50,030 nucleotides of DNA from assembly GCA_017450695.1 (NCBI GenBank), contig JAFSTA010000007.1:1-50030 (forward strand). The letters are read 5' to 3'. Shown piece after piece: positions 26,366 to 34,859 of the stretch. Position 1 is the stretch's first letter; each line of letters opens with the position of its first letter. The notes under the pieces are model-generated. The model saw only the letters and a list, made by a program, of their open reading frames with translations, did no database searches and was not told the DNA's origin. Both the position numbers and the translations under genes were made by a program. The DNA comes from Kiritimatiellia bacterium (GTDB lineage Bacteria; Verrucomicrobiota; Kiritimatiellia; RFP12; UBA1067).

Positions 26366-29220
26366 GGCTGTACGTTCCCCGTCAAAATCTTTCTCAGCCT
26401 TTCGGCTGTCACGGGCTTGAGTAGAATGCCGTCAAACCCCATGCCTGTGGATGTTCCCTGCGATTCTACGTCCGCCGTGACGGCGATGACACGCAAAGAC
26501 GCAAGAGCGGGATTCGCGCGAATCGCGCGGATCAACCCCTCGCCATCGAGGTCTGGCATCCACATATCCGACAGAATGAGATCGAACGGTTGAGAGTCGG
26601 GCGTTTCCAAAATCTTCAACGCCTCCCGCCCGTCCATCGCCATCGAAATCTCGAAATCACCGATATTGTTCAGCAGCGCCTTCAAAACCATGAGGTTCAC
26701 CTTCGAGTCGTCCACGAGAAGGATACGGCGCGGCAGTCTTCCGAGTGGCGGAGGCTCGCTCGTCTCCGCCACTTCAACGACAGGGCGCTGCGCCGTTTTC
26801 ACCCCCGGAATCACGATCGTGAACGTGGATCCCGCACCGAGTGTGGAGTCCACCTCCAGCGTACCGCCCATAGCTGCGGCAAGTTGTTTACAGATGGCAA
26901 GACCGAGCCCCGTGCCGCCGTTCCGGGAAATCTTGGCTCCCACCTGCACGTAGGCGGATCCGAGGTGCTTTTTGTTCTCCTCGCTAATGCCGCAACCGGT
27001 GTCCTCTACAGCAATCCGGAAGACACCTTTGTCTGCCCCCGCCCCCTGCTCGAACGAGGCTCGGAGTTCCACGTATCCTTTCTCCGTGAACTTGACGGCG
27101 TTCCCGACGAGGTTGAACACGATCTGCCGGATGCGTTGCGGATCAAGCATCAGGAGCGGCATCGCCCCGACGCGGCATCTCAGTTCGAACGCTGGCCTGG
27201 CGCTGGCAACGCGGAAGGCCTCCAGCACCGTATGCATGAGCCTGGCGCAATCCGTCGGTTCCGGCTGGATTTCCATTTTCCCGGATTCGAGTTTCGAGAG
27301 ATCGAGAACGTCATTGATAAGCCCCAACAACGTCTTGCCGCTCACAAGGATCGAGTCGATGGCCTGTTCCCGCTCCGCCTCGGTCTTAAACCCCGATTTC
27401 AACATCTCGGAGAAACCGATGATCGCGTTCAGGGGCGTTCGAATATCGTGGCTGACTGTGGAGAAGAAGTAACTCTTGGCTTCGGCCTTCTCGCGTTCCA
27501 TATCGCGTTCGCGGCGGCGGAGAATGGCGTAAATACCGAACATTAGGACGAGCGCAAGGAGGACGAGACCGCCCTGCACAAGGTTGTTGCGGGTGATCGA
27601 TCGGTTCACGTTAGACAGATTCTTCCGAAGAGTCGCTTTCCAGTTTTTCAGGTAACCCTCGTATCCGCTTTCGCCATGCTCGGCGGGAAGGCACTTCTCG
27701 GAGTGGTGTTGCACAATCGTCTGGTACGCCGTCTCCGTCGTTTCGCGAGTCGTCTGCCGGATCCACATCACTGACAGGAGGGAGATGATCACGAAGAGGG
27801 AGATCCATACGACGGAAGACTGCCCGAATCGGCGCAGTTTGTCGCGGTGGAAGACGGTCAGGAAGGTGGCTAGCCCGGATATGCTCCAGACGATCAGAAC
27901 CAGATAGGAGCCTGTCGCGATTACAGTCGTGTCTAGCACGACAGTCGGCAGGACAAAGAGGGTGATGACGACAGCTGAAATCGCGAATCCGAAAAATCCC
28001 ATCGTCTGCGTGCGTCTGTCGTCGGTTATGCGGGCGGTCTTGAATGCCGCAGCCGATGTATAGGCATAAGCCACCGCCGCGCCGACAATGGAGATGTCCA
28101 CGATGATGCCGATAACCGCCCTTCCGAGCGGCACGACGAGAACGGCAAGCGCGGCAATGGCCAAGACGGCGTTGCGCGGGGCGCCGTCGGCGTTCTCTCT
28201 ACCCAGAATCGATGGCAGCGCGCCATCGTTCGCCATCGCGGCGGTCAGTCTGCTCGCGGCGACGGTATTTCCCACCAGATTGGTAAAGATGGCCCCGATC
28301 AGTGTTGCGCCGATGAGGATCACGCCAGCCCGTCCGAGGAATCGTCTCGCCACGTCAAATGCGTGGAAGTCCGGTTCGCCGATGTTGGATACGGTTGCGG
28401 GCCAGCCGGTCAAAGCATCGCCTGGCGAGAGGACCGGGATGGCCGTGAGAAGCGCGTAGGCGAGAACAGAGGCGATGAGCGCGGAAAGCATAATCCGGAA
28501 AGATCGATTTGCGGGAAAGCGGAACTCGGATGAAGAATTCGAAACAGACTCGAATCCGACGAATAGCCACGGCGCGATCACAAGGATGTTCAGGGTCTGG
28601 ACCAGGCCATTCCCGCCCGACGGCGCAAAGAACGGCCGCATCGACGCTATTCCGCCTTCATGGTGAAGGGCTGTGGAAGAGAAACAGGCGGCAATTCCGG
28701 CGGCGAAGACCAGCGCCAGCACGGTCTGGACAGTACCCGAAAGACGACGGCGGCAACAGATCGCGGCGGTTACGGCAATGGCGGCAACCGACAGGAGAAT
28801 ATCGCCCAAGTAGATCTTCATCCCCTGTACGGTGTAGTGAAATCCGAAACTGAATACGTCCCCCAGCGTGTAGTGCGCCACGACCACCAAAGCCGTCACG
28901 TCCAGCCAGACAATCGCCACGTATGCAAAGACGAGAAAAAAGCCGCAGAGGAAACCGTGGTCGTGTCCAAATGCCTTCGCCGCGTAGGCGTAGGCGCCAC
29001 CTGGCCCCGGACTGCGATTGATCATGTAATGGTAGTTCCATGCGATAACGGCCATAACAAGGCCGCCGAGCAGGATGCCGAGGATCGTGCCGAGCGGTCC
29101 GGCCTTGGGCAGGAAGGTCGTCCAGGGCAGGACGAAGGCGTCTGACCCAACGGCGCACCCGAAAGCGAGCGCCCAGGCCGCCAAAGGAGAGAGATGCCTC
29201 AGAGAAGGCGCTTTTGTCAT
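26362..29220 (-). CDS. Amino-acid permease fused to hybrid histidine kinase and receiver (paralogue 1)
   Basis: A 952-residue membrane sensor. Residues 1-460 are an APC-superfamily permease of about 12 TM segments: AFGCAVGSDAFVLPW in TM1, SPGPGGAYAYAAKAFG (TM2-3), FVGFESVSNSSSEFRFP (TM6). Another TM (about 468-488), a ~60-residue extracytoplasmic helical loop and a TM (about 549-567) follow. HisKA has SHDIRTPLNAIIGF (His591), the ATPase domain FNLVGNAVKFTE, DTGCGIS and GGTGLGLAI, and the receiver Asp885, Thr915 and Lys935. There is no output or Hpt domain, so it probably feeds a separate Hpt protein (41220). The start follows AGGA and matches the length of its paralogue; an upstream ATG (29235) overlaps the previous gene. 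It may sense or transport an amino acid or amine; the ligand is unknown. Confidence 0.88.
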   Translation of the reverse strand: MTKAPSLRHLSPLAAWALAFGCAVGSDAFVLPWTTFLPKAGPLGTILGILLGGLVMAVIAWNYHYMINRSPGPGGAYAYAAKAFGHDHGFLCGFFLVFAYVAIVWLDVTALVVVAHYTLGDVFSFGFHYTVQGMKIYLGDILLSVAAIAVTAAICCRRRLSGTVQTVLALVFAAGIAACFSSTALHHEGGIASMRPFFAPSGGNGLVQTLNILVIAPWLFVGFESVSNSSSEFRFPANRSFRIMLSALIASVLAYALLTAIPVLSPGDALTGWPATVSNIGEPDFHAFDVARRFLGRAGVILIGATLIGAIFTNLVGNTVAASRLTAAMANDGALPSILGRENADGAPRNAVLAIAALAVLVVPLGRAVIGIIVDISIVGAAVAYAYTSAAAFKTARITDDRRTQTMGFFGFAISAVVITLFVLPTVVLDTTVIATGSYLVLIVWSISGLATFLTVFHRDKLRRFGQSSVVWISLFVIISLLSVMWIRQTTRETTETAYQTIVQHHSEKCLPAEHGESGYEGYLKNWKATLRKNLSNVNRSITRNNLVQGGLVLLALVLMFGIYAILRRRERDMEREKAEAKSYFFSTVSHDIRTPLNAIIGFSEMLKSGFKTEAEREQAIDSILVSGKTLLGLINDVLDLSKLESGKMEIQPEPTDCARLMHTVLEAFRVASARPAFELRCRVGAMPLLMLDPQRIRQIVFNLVGNAVKFTEKGYVELRASFEQGAGADKGVFRIAVEDTGCGISEENKKHLGSAYVQVGAKISRNGGTGLGLAICKQLAAAMGGTLEVDSTLGAGSTFTIVIPGVKTAQRPVVEVAETSEPPPLGRLPRRILLVDDSKVNLMVLKALLNNIGDFEISMAMDGREALKILETPDSQPFDLILSDMWMPDLDGEGLIRAIRANPALASLRVIAVTADVESQGTSTGMGFDGILLKPVTAERLRKILTGNVQP

Positions 29221-29224
29221 TTGT

Positions 29225-32137
29225 TCATCCTGCATCCGGCGACTCCCCTTCCCCTGCTCTCCCGATGATTTTACCGAGCGTCTGCGTGGTGACAGGCTTG
29301 AGGAGTATGCCGTCGAACCCGATGGTCTCCGCCTTTTCCCGGATTTCCACGTCCGCCGTCACGACAATGACGCGCAAAACCGACAACGTCGTATTGGATC
29401 GAATGGCGTTGACTAGTCCCTCGCCGTCCAGGTTCGGCATCCACATATCCGTGAGGACGATGTCAAACGGCTTGGCATCCGAGGTTTCCAGGATCTTCAA
29501 CGCCTCCTGACCGTCCCTCGCCAGCGCCACTTCAAAGTCTCCGAGATTTTTCAAAAGCGCCTTGAGGACCATGAGGTTCATCTTCGAATCATCGACGATC
29601 AGAATACGCTTCACGGCGGCGGACGGGTGGGGCCGGAATCCGGAGGAGGTCTGCGTCACGGCCGGTGTCCGCCCCATGTCTGGCGGTTCAGTCGTCGCAG
29701 ATGTTCCGTCCCCCGGCGCGTTTTTCGCCGGCTTCACGCCGGGGATGGTGATCGAGAAGGTTGATCCTTTCCCCAGTTCCGACTTCACTCCCAACTCGCC
29801 GCCCATCGCGGCGGCAAGCTGCCTGCAGATCGCAAGCCCCAGGCCCGTGCCGCCGTTGCGAGCGAGCTTCGCCCCCACCTGCACGTAGGCGGAACCGATG
29901 CGCTTGATGTCTTCTTCGCTCATGCCGCAACCGGTGTCCTCCACCTCGATGCGGAGGAGGCAGGTCTCCGCGCCATCCATCCGCGTGCAGGACGCGCGAA
30001 GCTCCACATACCCCTTTTCGGTGAACTTGAGGGCGTTGCCCACAAGGTTGAACACGATCTGCCGAAGGCGTTGCGGGTCAAGCATCAAGGGCGGCATCTC
30101 CGAGACCCGGCACCGCAGATCGACATCCGGATTGGCGTTGGATACGCGGATGGCCGCCGTCAGTTCGCGCAGGAGACGGGGACAGTCCGTCGGTTTGGGG
30201 GAAATCTCCATCTTCCCGGATTCCAGCTTGGAGAGATCCAGCACGTCGTTGATGAGCCCCAGCAGGGTCTTGCCGCTCACGGAAATCGAGTCGAGCGCCT
30301 GCTCGCGCTCGGATTCCGTCTGGGACCCCGACTTGAGCATTTCCGAAAAACCGATGATGGCGTTGAGCGGCGTGCGGATGTCGTGGCTCACGGTCGAAAA
30401 GAAATAGCTTTTGGCCTTCATCTTCTCCTGCTCCAGAGCGCGCTCGCGCCGCCGGAGGATCGCGTAGAGACTGAACATGATCGCGAGCGCGACCATCATA
30501 AGTCCGGCCTGTACGAGGCTGTCGCGCATGAGCGCCCCCCCGACGTGATCGATCTCCCGTTTCAGGTTCCGATTCCATCCCCCGTCATCCCGCGCGTCCC
30601 CGTTCAAGCACACCTCGGCGTGAAAGCGGTTGAGCGAGTCGAAAAGCTCCCGGATCGTTCTTCCGGCGGCCTGGCGCATCCACATATTCGACATGAAGAA
30701 CATCATCAGCATGAGCGCGATCCACACGACGGTCGAACGACCGAAGCGCTGGAGGCGGTCTCGTCGGAACACGGAACGGTAGAAGAGAAATCCGAGAATG
30801 CTCCACAGGACGAGGATGAGATAGGATTCCGGAGCCATCATGTTTCCGGAAAAGTAATTCGGCAACAGGAAGAGAAGGGAAACCACGACCGAGAGCGCAA
30901 GGCCGCAAACCGCCGTAACCTTCGCCAGCCGGTTGCCGGATGCCCGGGCCGCGCAGAAGGTGGCGGCGGACGTGTAGGCGTAGGCGACGGATGCGCCGAT
31001 CAAGGCGACGTCCACGATGAATCCGATGGCGGTACGCCCCAGAAAGGGAACCAGGAACGAGACTCCCGCGATGAAGAGTACCGCGTGGACAGGCGTCCCG
31101 TCCGTCCCCTTCTTCCCGAACCACCGGGGAAGGATGGCGTCTTCCGCCATCGATCCGACAAGGCGGCTCGCCACGACCATATTACCGACGAGATTCGTGA
31201 AGATCGCACTCAGGATCGTCAAACCGATCACCACCGGACCTGCCTTGCCAAGCGCTCGCTCCGCCGCCGCAAACACGGGCAACGTCTGCGCTTCGCCTGC
31301 GGAACCGTCGCCGAAAACGCGGACCGTCCAGTCTCCGCCGTCAGCCGCCAGCGCGGGCATGACGGCGAGAAGCGCGTAAGCCGCCGCCGCCGTGCCGAGC
31401 GCGGCGACCATCACGCCGAACGTCCTCTTGAGCGGGAAGCGGAACTCTCCGGAAAGATGCGAAATCGACTCGAACCCGACGTAGAACCAGGGAGCCAGCG
31501 AGACGATCTTGAGGATCTGCGACAAGACCCTGCCGCCACGCGGCGAAAACGCGGGACCCATTCCGGAAAGCCCGCCCTTGTGGAGGATGAGCGCACTCGC
31601 AAAACACACCGCGATACAGGCGGCAAAAGTCAGAGCCAGAACGGTCTGCACCATCGCCGCCCTGCGGCTGCGACGGCAGATGGCGGCGGCAACTGCAATC
31701 GCGGCAACGGACGGCAGGATGTCTCCCGGATAGACCGCGTGCCCCGCCAGCGTGTAGTGCATCCCGAAACGGAGCGCGTCCCAGAACAGGTGCCGGAAGC
31801 CGATCGCCAGCGCCGTCGCGTTCGCCCACACGATCGCCACGTAGGTCAGGCACAGGAACCAGGCGCAGAGGAAACCGTGGTCGCTGCCGAACACGCCGGA
31901 GGCGAACGAGAACGTACCCCCCGGTCCCGGATACCGCGAGATCATGATGTGGTAATTCCAGGCTATGATGCACATGATCAGCGTCCCGGCAAGAACACCG
32001 ACCACCGTTCCGAGCGGCCCCGCCATCGGCAGCAGCATCGTGCCGGGCATGGCGAACGACCCCCACCCCACAGCGGTTCCGAAAGCAAACGCCCATGCCG
32101 TCAAGGGCGAAATCCGATAAGATGATTTCCCATTCAT
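29225..32137 (-). CDS. Amino-acid permease fused to hybrid histidine kinase and receiver (paralogue 2)
   Basis: A 970-residue protein with the same order as its neighbour: APC permease (1-460; AFGTAVGWGSFAMPG, YPGPGGTFSFASGVFG, YVGFESISHLSGEFRFP), TM, short extracytoplasmic loop, TM (about 542-560), HisKA (SHDIRTPLNAIIGF, His585), ATPase (DTGCGMS, GGTGLGLAI) and receiver (Asp897, Lys947). Kinase and receiver are far more alike between the two than the permease part and loop, suggesting duplication followed by change of ligand. A Pro/Thr-rich linker (about 803-840) before the receiver is unique to this copy. Ribosome site GGGAGGAT; the ATG overlaps the TGA of the GT26 gene. Four bases separate it from paralogue 1. 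Confidence 0.88.
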   Translation of the reverse strand: MNGKSSYRISPLTAWAFAFGTAVGWGSFAMPGTMLLPMAGPLGTVVGVLAGTLIMCIIAWNYHIMISRYPGPGGTFSFASGVFGSDHGFLCAWFLCLTYVAIVWANATALAIGFRHLFWDALRFGMHYTLAGHAVYPGDILPSVAAIAVAAAICRRSRRAAMVQTVLALTFAACIAVCFASALILHKGGLSGMGPAFSPRGGRVLSQILKIVSLAPWFYVGFESISHLSGEFRFPLKRTFGVMVAALGTAAAAYALLAVMPALAADGGDWTVRVFGDGSAGEAQTLPVFAAAERALGKAGPVVIGLTILSAIFTNLVGNMVVASRLVGSMAEDAILPRWFGKKGTDGTPVHAVLFIAGVSFLVPFLGRTAIGFIVDVALIGASVAYAYTSAATFCAARASGNRLAKVTAVCGLALSVVVSLLFLLPNYFSGNMMAPESYLILVLWSILGFLFYRSVFRRDRLQRFGRSTVVWIALMLMMFFMSNMWMRQAAGRTIRELFDSLNRFHAEVCLNGDARDDGGWNRNLKREIDHVGGALMRDSLVQAGLMMVALAIMFSLYAILRRRERALEQEKMKAKSYFFSTVSHDIRTPLNAIIGFSEMLKSGSQTESEREQALDSISVSGKTLLGLINDVLDLSKLESGKMEISPKPTDCPRLLRELTAAIRVSNANPDVDLRCRVSEMPPLMLDPQRLRQIVFNLVGNALKFTEKGYVELRASCTRMDGAETCLLRIEVEDTGCGMSEEDIKRIGSAYVQVGAKLARNGGTGLGLAICRQLAAAMGGELGVKSELGKGSTFSITIPGVKPAKNAPGDGTSATTEPPDMGRTPAVTQTSSGFRPHPSAAVKRILIVDDSKMNLMVLKALLKNLGDFEVALARDGQEALKILETSDAKPFDIVLTDMWMPNLDGEGLVNAIRSNTTLSVLRVIVVTADVEIREKAETIGFDGILLKPVTTQTLGKIIGRAGEGESPDAG

Positions 32138-32952
32138 CGATATCCTCCCAAAATGGACCGTAGCGAAAGCCAGGAGAATTTCACCAGCCCGTACGCATAC
32201 CTGCGCCAAAGCCGCCCGGGTTCCTGGATGATGCGGTAAATCCATTCCAGACCGCACCGTTGCATCCACCGAGGCGCACGTTTCACGCGCCCGGCAAGGA
32301 AATTGAAAGTCCCCCCGATCCCCATCATGACCGGGACTTCCAGTTTCCCGATGTTCCGTCCCATCCACAGCTCTTGCTTCGGATTGCCGAGTGCTACGAA
32401 CAACAAATCGGGCTTGGCGGAATTAATCCGTTCGACAATTTCAGTCCGTTCCTCATCGAGGTTCACAATGCTCGTGTCATGTCCGGAAAGGATGGCTCTC
32501 GAATTTTCGGAAACCGCCTCCATCCGCCTGAACGCCTCCTCCACCGCATCGCGCTCGCACCCCAGCACATACACGCGCAATCCTTCCTCGGCGCATCGGC
32601 GGCAGAGCGCGGGCACTAGATCGGCTCCGGCAACGCGCTCCGGCAACGGACGGAACAAGAGTTTCGAGAGCAGTACAATCGGCATCCCGTCCGCCGTCAC
32701 AAGATCGGCGGATTTCAAATATCCCCACAGTTCCGTATTTCCGCCGAAAGGCCAGCCGCTGACCGCGTTTGCCACAAAATCCACATTCAACGTGGCGACC
32801 ATACGCGTCCGCCGTCTTTGCCCCGATTGCGCGGCGTCACGTCCCTCACGTACCATGCCGAGAATCCGCTCGACCGCCTCTTTCTCCGTCACTTTCGCGA
32901 CGGGAATCTGAAAGAGGGAAATCGTCTCTATGCCTTGTTGCGTTATACACAT
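32134..32952 (-). CDS. WecG/TagA/CpsF family glycosyltransferase (GT26)
   Basis: A 272-residue GT26 enzyme, which adds the second sugar (often ManNAc or an uronic acid) to undecaprenyl-diphosphate-linked sugar. TLNVDFV, SADLVTADGMPIVLLSKLL, VALGNPKQELWM and GIGGTFNFLAGRVKRAP plus WMQRCGLEWIYRIIQEPGRL are all diagnostic. The Arg-rich stretch 36-50 is extra. With the phosphoglycosyl transferase at 40481 it would start the lipid-linked unit. The ribosome site is weak; between it and the upstream GT4 gene lie the CTAG islands and the four-helix-bundle gene. Confidence 0.88.
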   Translation of the reverse strand: MCITQQGIETISLFQIPVAKVTEKEAVERILGMVREGRDAAQSGQRRRTRMVATLNVDFVANAVSGWPFGGNTELWGYLKSADLVTADGMPIVLLSKLLFRPLPERVAGADLVPALCRRCAEEGLRVYVLGCERDAVEEAFRRMEAVSENSRAILSGHDTSIVNLDEERTEIVERINSAKPDLLFVALGNPKQELWMGRNIGKLEVPVMMGIGGTFNFLAGRVKRAPRWMQRCGLEWIYRIIQEPGRLWRRYAYGLVKFSWLSLRSILGGYR

Positions 32953-32984
32953 CCCGTTCTAGTTTATAGCCAGCTTCCAGGTTC

Positions 32985-33029
32985 CTAGATTTCTAGGTTT
33001 CTAGCCCCCTAGACTTCTAGGGTTTCTAG
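32985..33029. repeat. CTAG word island, 8-bp period (left of four-helix gene)
   Basis: CTAG at 32985, 32993, 33001, 33009, 33017 and 33026 (spacing 8, 8, 8, 8, 9), with one more at 32959. The stop codon of the four-helix-bundle gene is part of the last CTAG. Confidence 0.88.
33008..33026. repeat. 19-bp direct repeat, left copy
   Basis: CCTAGACTTCTAGGGTTTC, identical to 33700-33718. The pair brackets the four-helix-bundle gene at a distance of 692 bases. Confidence 0.85.
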
Positions 33030-33670
33030 GCACCCACACCTTTGCTTTTTAGTTTCTCTGTTAAAGCGGCATTCTCTGCCTCCAGCCTCACCACACGCGC
33101 TTGGAGTGCCGCAATTTTCTCATTTTGCGTCTGTCGCCGTCCAAGACGAGCCGCCGTCATACGTTCTCGAATACCTCCGTTTTCCGTGAATTCCCGCTCT
33201 TTCTTTTCCAATGTGGTGGTGAGCATCTTATCGACCATGTGACAGAGCGTCACGGCGCAGTTGGCGGTTTCTTCGTCGTTCCACTTTTCGAAGTGCGGTT
33301 CGTAGTCGGCAAGGTCGTTATGACTACGGCAGAATCCGAGCAGCGCATTGTATCGCGGATGTCCCGTACTCCAACGGACAAGCGAATGCACGGTGATGTA
33401 GTCAAGATAGTCTTCCTTTAACTCCTGGATGCTTGCACGCGCTACATTCAGAAGTTTCAATTCCATTTCCGTTGATGTCACGCCGTCTGCCAATCCTTCG
33501 ACGATATTCTGCTTCCCGCTCCGCGCAGCCTGTACCATCTGGTCAACCGTGCGGTCGCCGTGCTTTGGCAGAAACCGACGGCAGAACACGACTGTCATCT
33601 GATACAGGACAAGACTTTTTCGATAGTAGAACAAATCTTCCCACTTCGTCTGGTTTTTCAAAATTGGCAT
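33026..33670 (-). CDS. Four helix bundle protein (S23/bAvd-like, 'four helix bundle suffix' type)
   Basis: A 214-residue, largely helical protein. The first ~150 residues fit the family: SLVLYQMTVVFCRRFLPKHG, DQMVQAARSGKQNIVEGLAD, TEMELKLLNVARASIQELKE, DYLDYITVHSLVRW. The rest is a basic helix and a coiled coil (KIAALQARVVRLEAENAALT). Relatives are encoded in 23S rRNA intervening sequences and beside diversity-generating retroelements, and are common as solitary genes; their function is generally unknown and may be nucleic-acid binding. Good AGAGGAA site. The gene is flanked on both sides by CTAG islands with a 19-bp direct repeat, and its stop codon is made by the repeat, which suggests arrival as a cassette inside a sugar operon. 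Confidence 0.82.
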   Translation of the reverse strand: MPILKNQTKWEDLFYYRKSLVLYQMTVVFCRRFLPKHGDRTVDQMVQAARSGKQNIVEGLADGVTSTEMELKLLNVARASIQELKEDYLDYITVHSLVRWSTGHPRYNALLGFCRSHNDLADYEPHFEKWNDEETANCAVTLCHMVDKMLTTTLEKKEREFTENGGIRERMTAARLGRRQTQNEKIAALQARVVRLEAENAALTEKLKSKGVGA

Positions 33671-33684
33671 TTCTTTGTTCCTCT

Positions 33685-33712
33685 CTAGGTTTCTAGACGC
33701 CTAGACTTCTAG
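33685..33712. repeat. CTAG word island, 8-bp period (right of four-helix gene)
   Basis: CTAG at 33685, 33693, 33701 and 33709, exact 8-base spacing. The end of the upstream GT4 gene (PRSLGV and its TAG stop) is encoded by this island. Confidence 0.88.
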
Positions 33713-34859
33713 GGTTTCCTTCTTTGATCCTCCGTGCCGACGAAAGCAGCCTTGCAATCCCTTTGGCATGGTCGCGCCATGAAAACAGCTTCGCCCGTTC
33801 GTGTCCGCGTGCGATACGCGCCGTTCGCGCGGCGGTATCTTCGGTCAACAGCCGCTCCAGCGCGGCGGCAATGTCGTCCGTATTTTCGGGATCGAAGGTA
33901 ATCGCGACATCCCCCGCAATTTCACCGAGCGACCCGTTGTTTGAACAGGCGCAGGGGATGCCGCGCGACATTGCCTCGACAAGCGAAAGCCCGAACCCTT
34001 CGAAGAGACTCGGGAACACGTAGAAACCCGCCGCGCTCCACAGAGGCTCCAAATCCTCCGCAAAACCCGTAAACCGGATGAGATCCGCATGAGGCGACTT
34101 CGCAGCCGCCTCGTGTACCACCTCCGCGTCTTTCCAGTCGGAGCCGGCGAGCACGAGAGGATGCGCCTCCGCGAGAGGACGCGGCAACCGTCCGTAAGCC
34201 TCGATCAGGCGTATGTGGTTCTTGCCGGGATGCTCAATGCGAGAGACATAGAGGAGAGCCACGGCATTTCCGGACATTCGGGATTTCCCGGCATTTCCGG
34301 ATATTCCGTTGTACAGCACCGTCACGGACTCTTCGCGGCAACGCCAGAAGCGCAGCAGATCGGCCTTCGTAGCCCCGCTCACGGCGACGAGGTGATGCGC
34401 CTTCTTCGCGAAATGCGGCAGAATATGTGCAAGGTAGAACATCCGCAAGCGCGAATACTTTCCCCGGACATGGAAGTTCGCCAGGTCATGAACGGTCGCA
34501 ACCGTCGGCAACGGATACCAGGCGCACACGCGTCGATTCGCCGCGCAGATCACAAAGCCGTCGAAATCCGCGCGGTGGCGACAGATCCAGAACGGAAGCA
34601 CGAAAAGATGCCACAACATCGAAAACACCGGACGGCGCGTCCAGGATGGAGCCGTGACGATCGGACACGAGACGGAAGACGCGAGACTCGAAAAGGCTGC
34701 TCGTCCCCCGTCCGAAGTCCTGCCTTCCGCTTCCCCGGACTCCGCGAGAAGCGTCAGCTCCTGTCCCTGTTTCAGCAACTCCGAGACGACACCCCGGACA
34801 TACACCGAGATGCCGCTTTTTCCGCCGTCGTAAGGTATGCAGGAAACGAGTAGTTTCAT
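33693..34859 (-). CDS. Glycosyltransferase family 4 with an in-frame repeat insertion
   Basis: A 388-residue GT-B glycosyltransferase. N-terminus MKLLVSCIPYDGGKSGISVY; PTVATVHDLANFHV; ALLYVSRIEHPGKNHIRLIE; FPSLFEGFGLSLVEAMSRGI (EX7E). Residues 185-199 (GIS-GNA-GKS-RMS-GNA) are a tripeptide-periodic insertion encoded by a 9-bp-period TCCGG repeat, at the junction of the two Rossmann domains. The last residues (PRSLGV) come from a CTAG island. The ATG overlaps the TAA of the BvgS-like kinase by one base, so sensor and sugar gene are coupled. Upstream in-frame codons overlap the kinase gene and were rejected as start. Confidence 0.85.
   Translation of the reverse strand: MKLLVSCIPYDGGKSGISVYVRGVVSELLKQGQELTLLAESGEAEGRTSDGGRAAFSSLASSVSCPIVTAPSWTRRPVFSMLWHLFVLPFWICRHRADFDGFVICAANRRVCAWYPLPTVATVHDLANFHVRGKYSRLRMFYLAHILPHFAKKAHHLVAVSGATKADLLRFWRCREESVTVLYNGISGNAGKSRMSGNAVALLYVSRIEHPGKNHIRLIEAYGRLPRPLAEAHPLVLAGSDWKDAEVVHEAAAKSPHADLIRFTGFAEDLEPLWSAAGFYVFPSLFEGFGLSLVEAMSRGIPCACSNNGSLGEIAGDVAITFDPENTDDIAAALERLLTEDTAARTARIARGHERAKLFSWRDHAKGIARLLSSARRIKEGNPRSLGV
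33700..33718. repeat. 19-bp direct repeat, right copy
   Basis: Identical to 33008-33026. It lies across the end of the GT4 gene and the gap beside the four-helix-bundle gene. Confidence 0.85.
34263..34307. repeat. TCCGG word island, 9-bp period, inside a coding sequence
   Basis: Five nonamers in a row: GGCATTTCC, GGACATTCG, GGATTTCCC, GGCATTTCC, GGATATTCC. In the gene (minus strand) they encode GIS, GNA, GKS, RMS, GNA. Related non-coding islands lie at 7671-7699, 17735-17765 and 25062-25088. Confidence 0.85.

Noticed and set aside
30071-32125. Long open frame (684 codons) on the plus strand opposite permease-kinase 2
   Set aside because: It is antisense to a well-supported gene; its Arg/Gln/His/Asp-rich composition is typical of a GC-rich shadow frame and no domain is recognisable.
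26362-32137. Permease-kinase fusions as a sequencing or assembly artefact
   Set aside because: Two diverged paralogues carry the same continuous fusion in one frame with the same order of membrane segments, which an error would not produce twice.
33026-33670. Diversity-generating retroelement suggested by the bAvd-like four-helix protein
   Set aside because: No reverse transcriptase, template repeat or variable-repeat gene is in the window.
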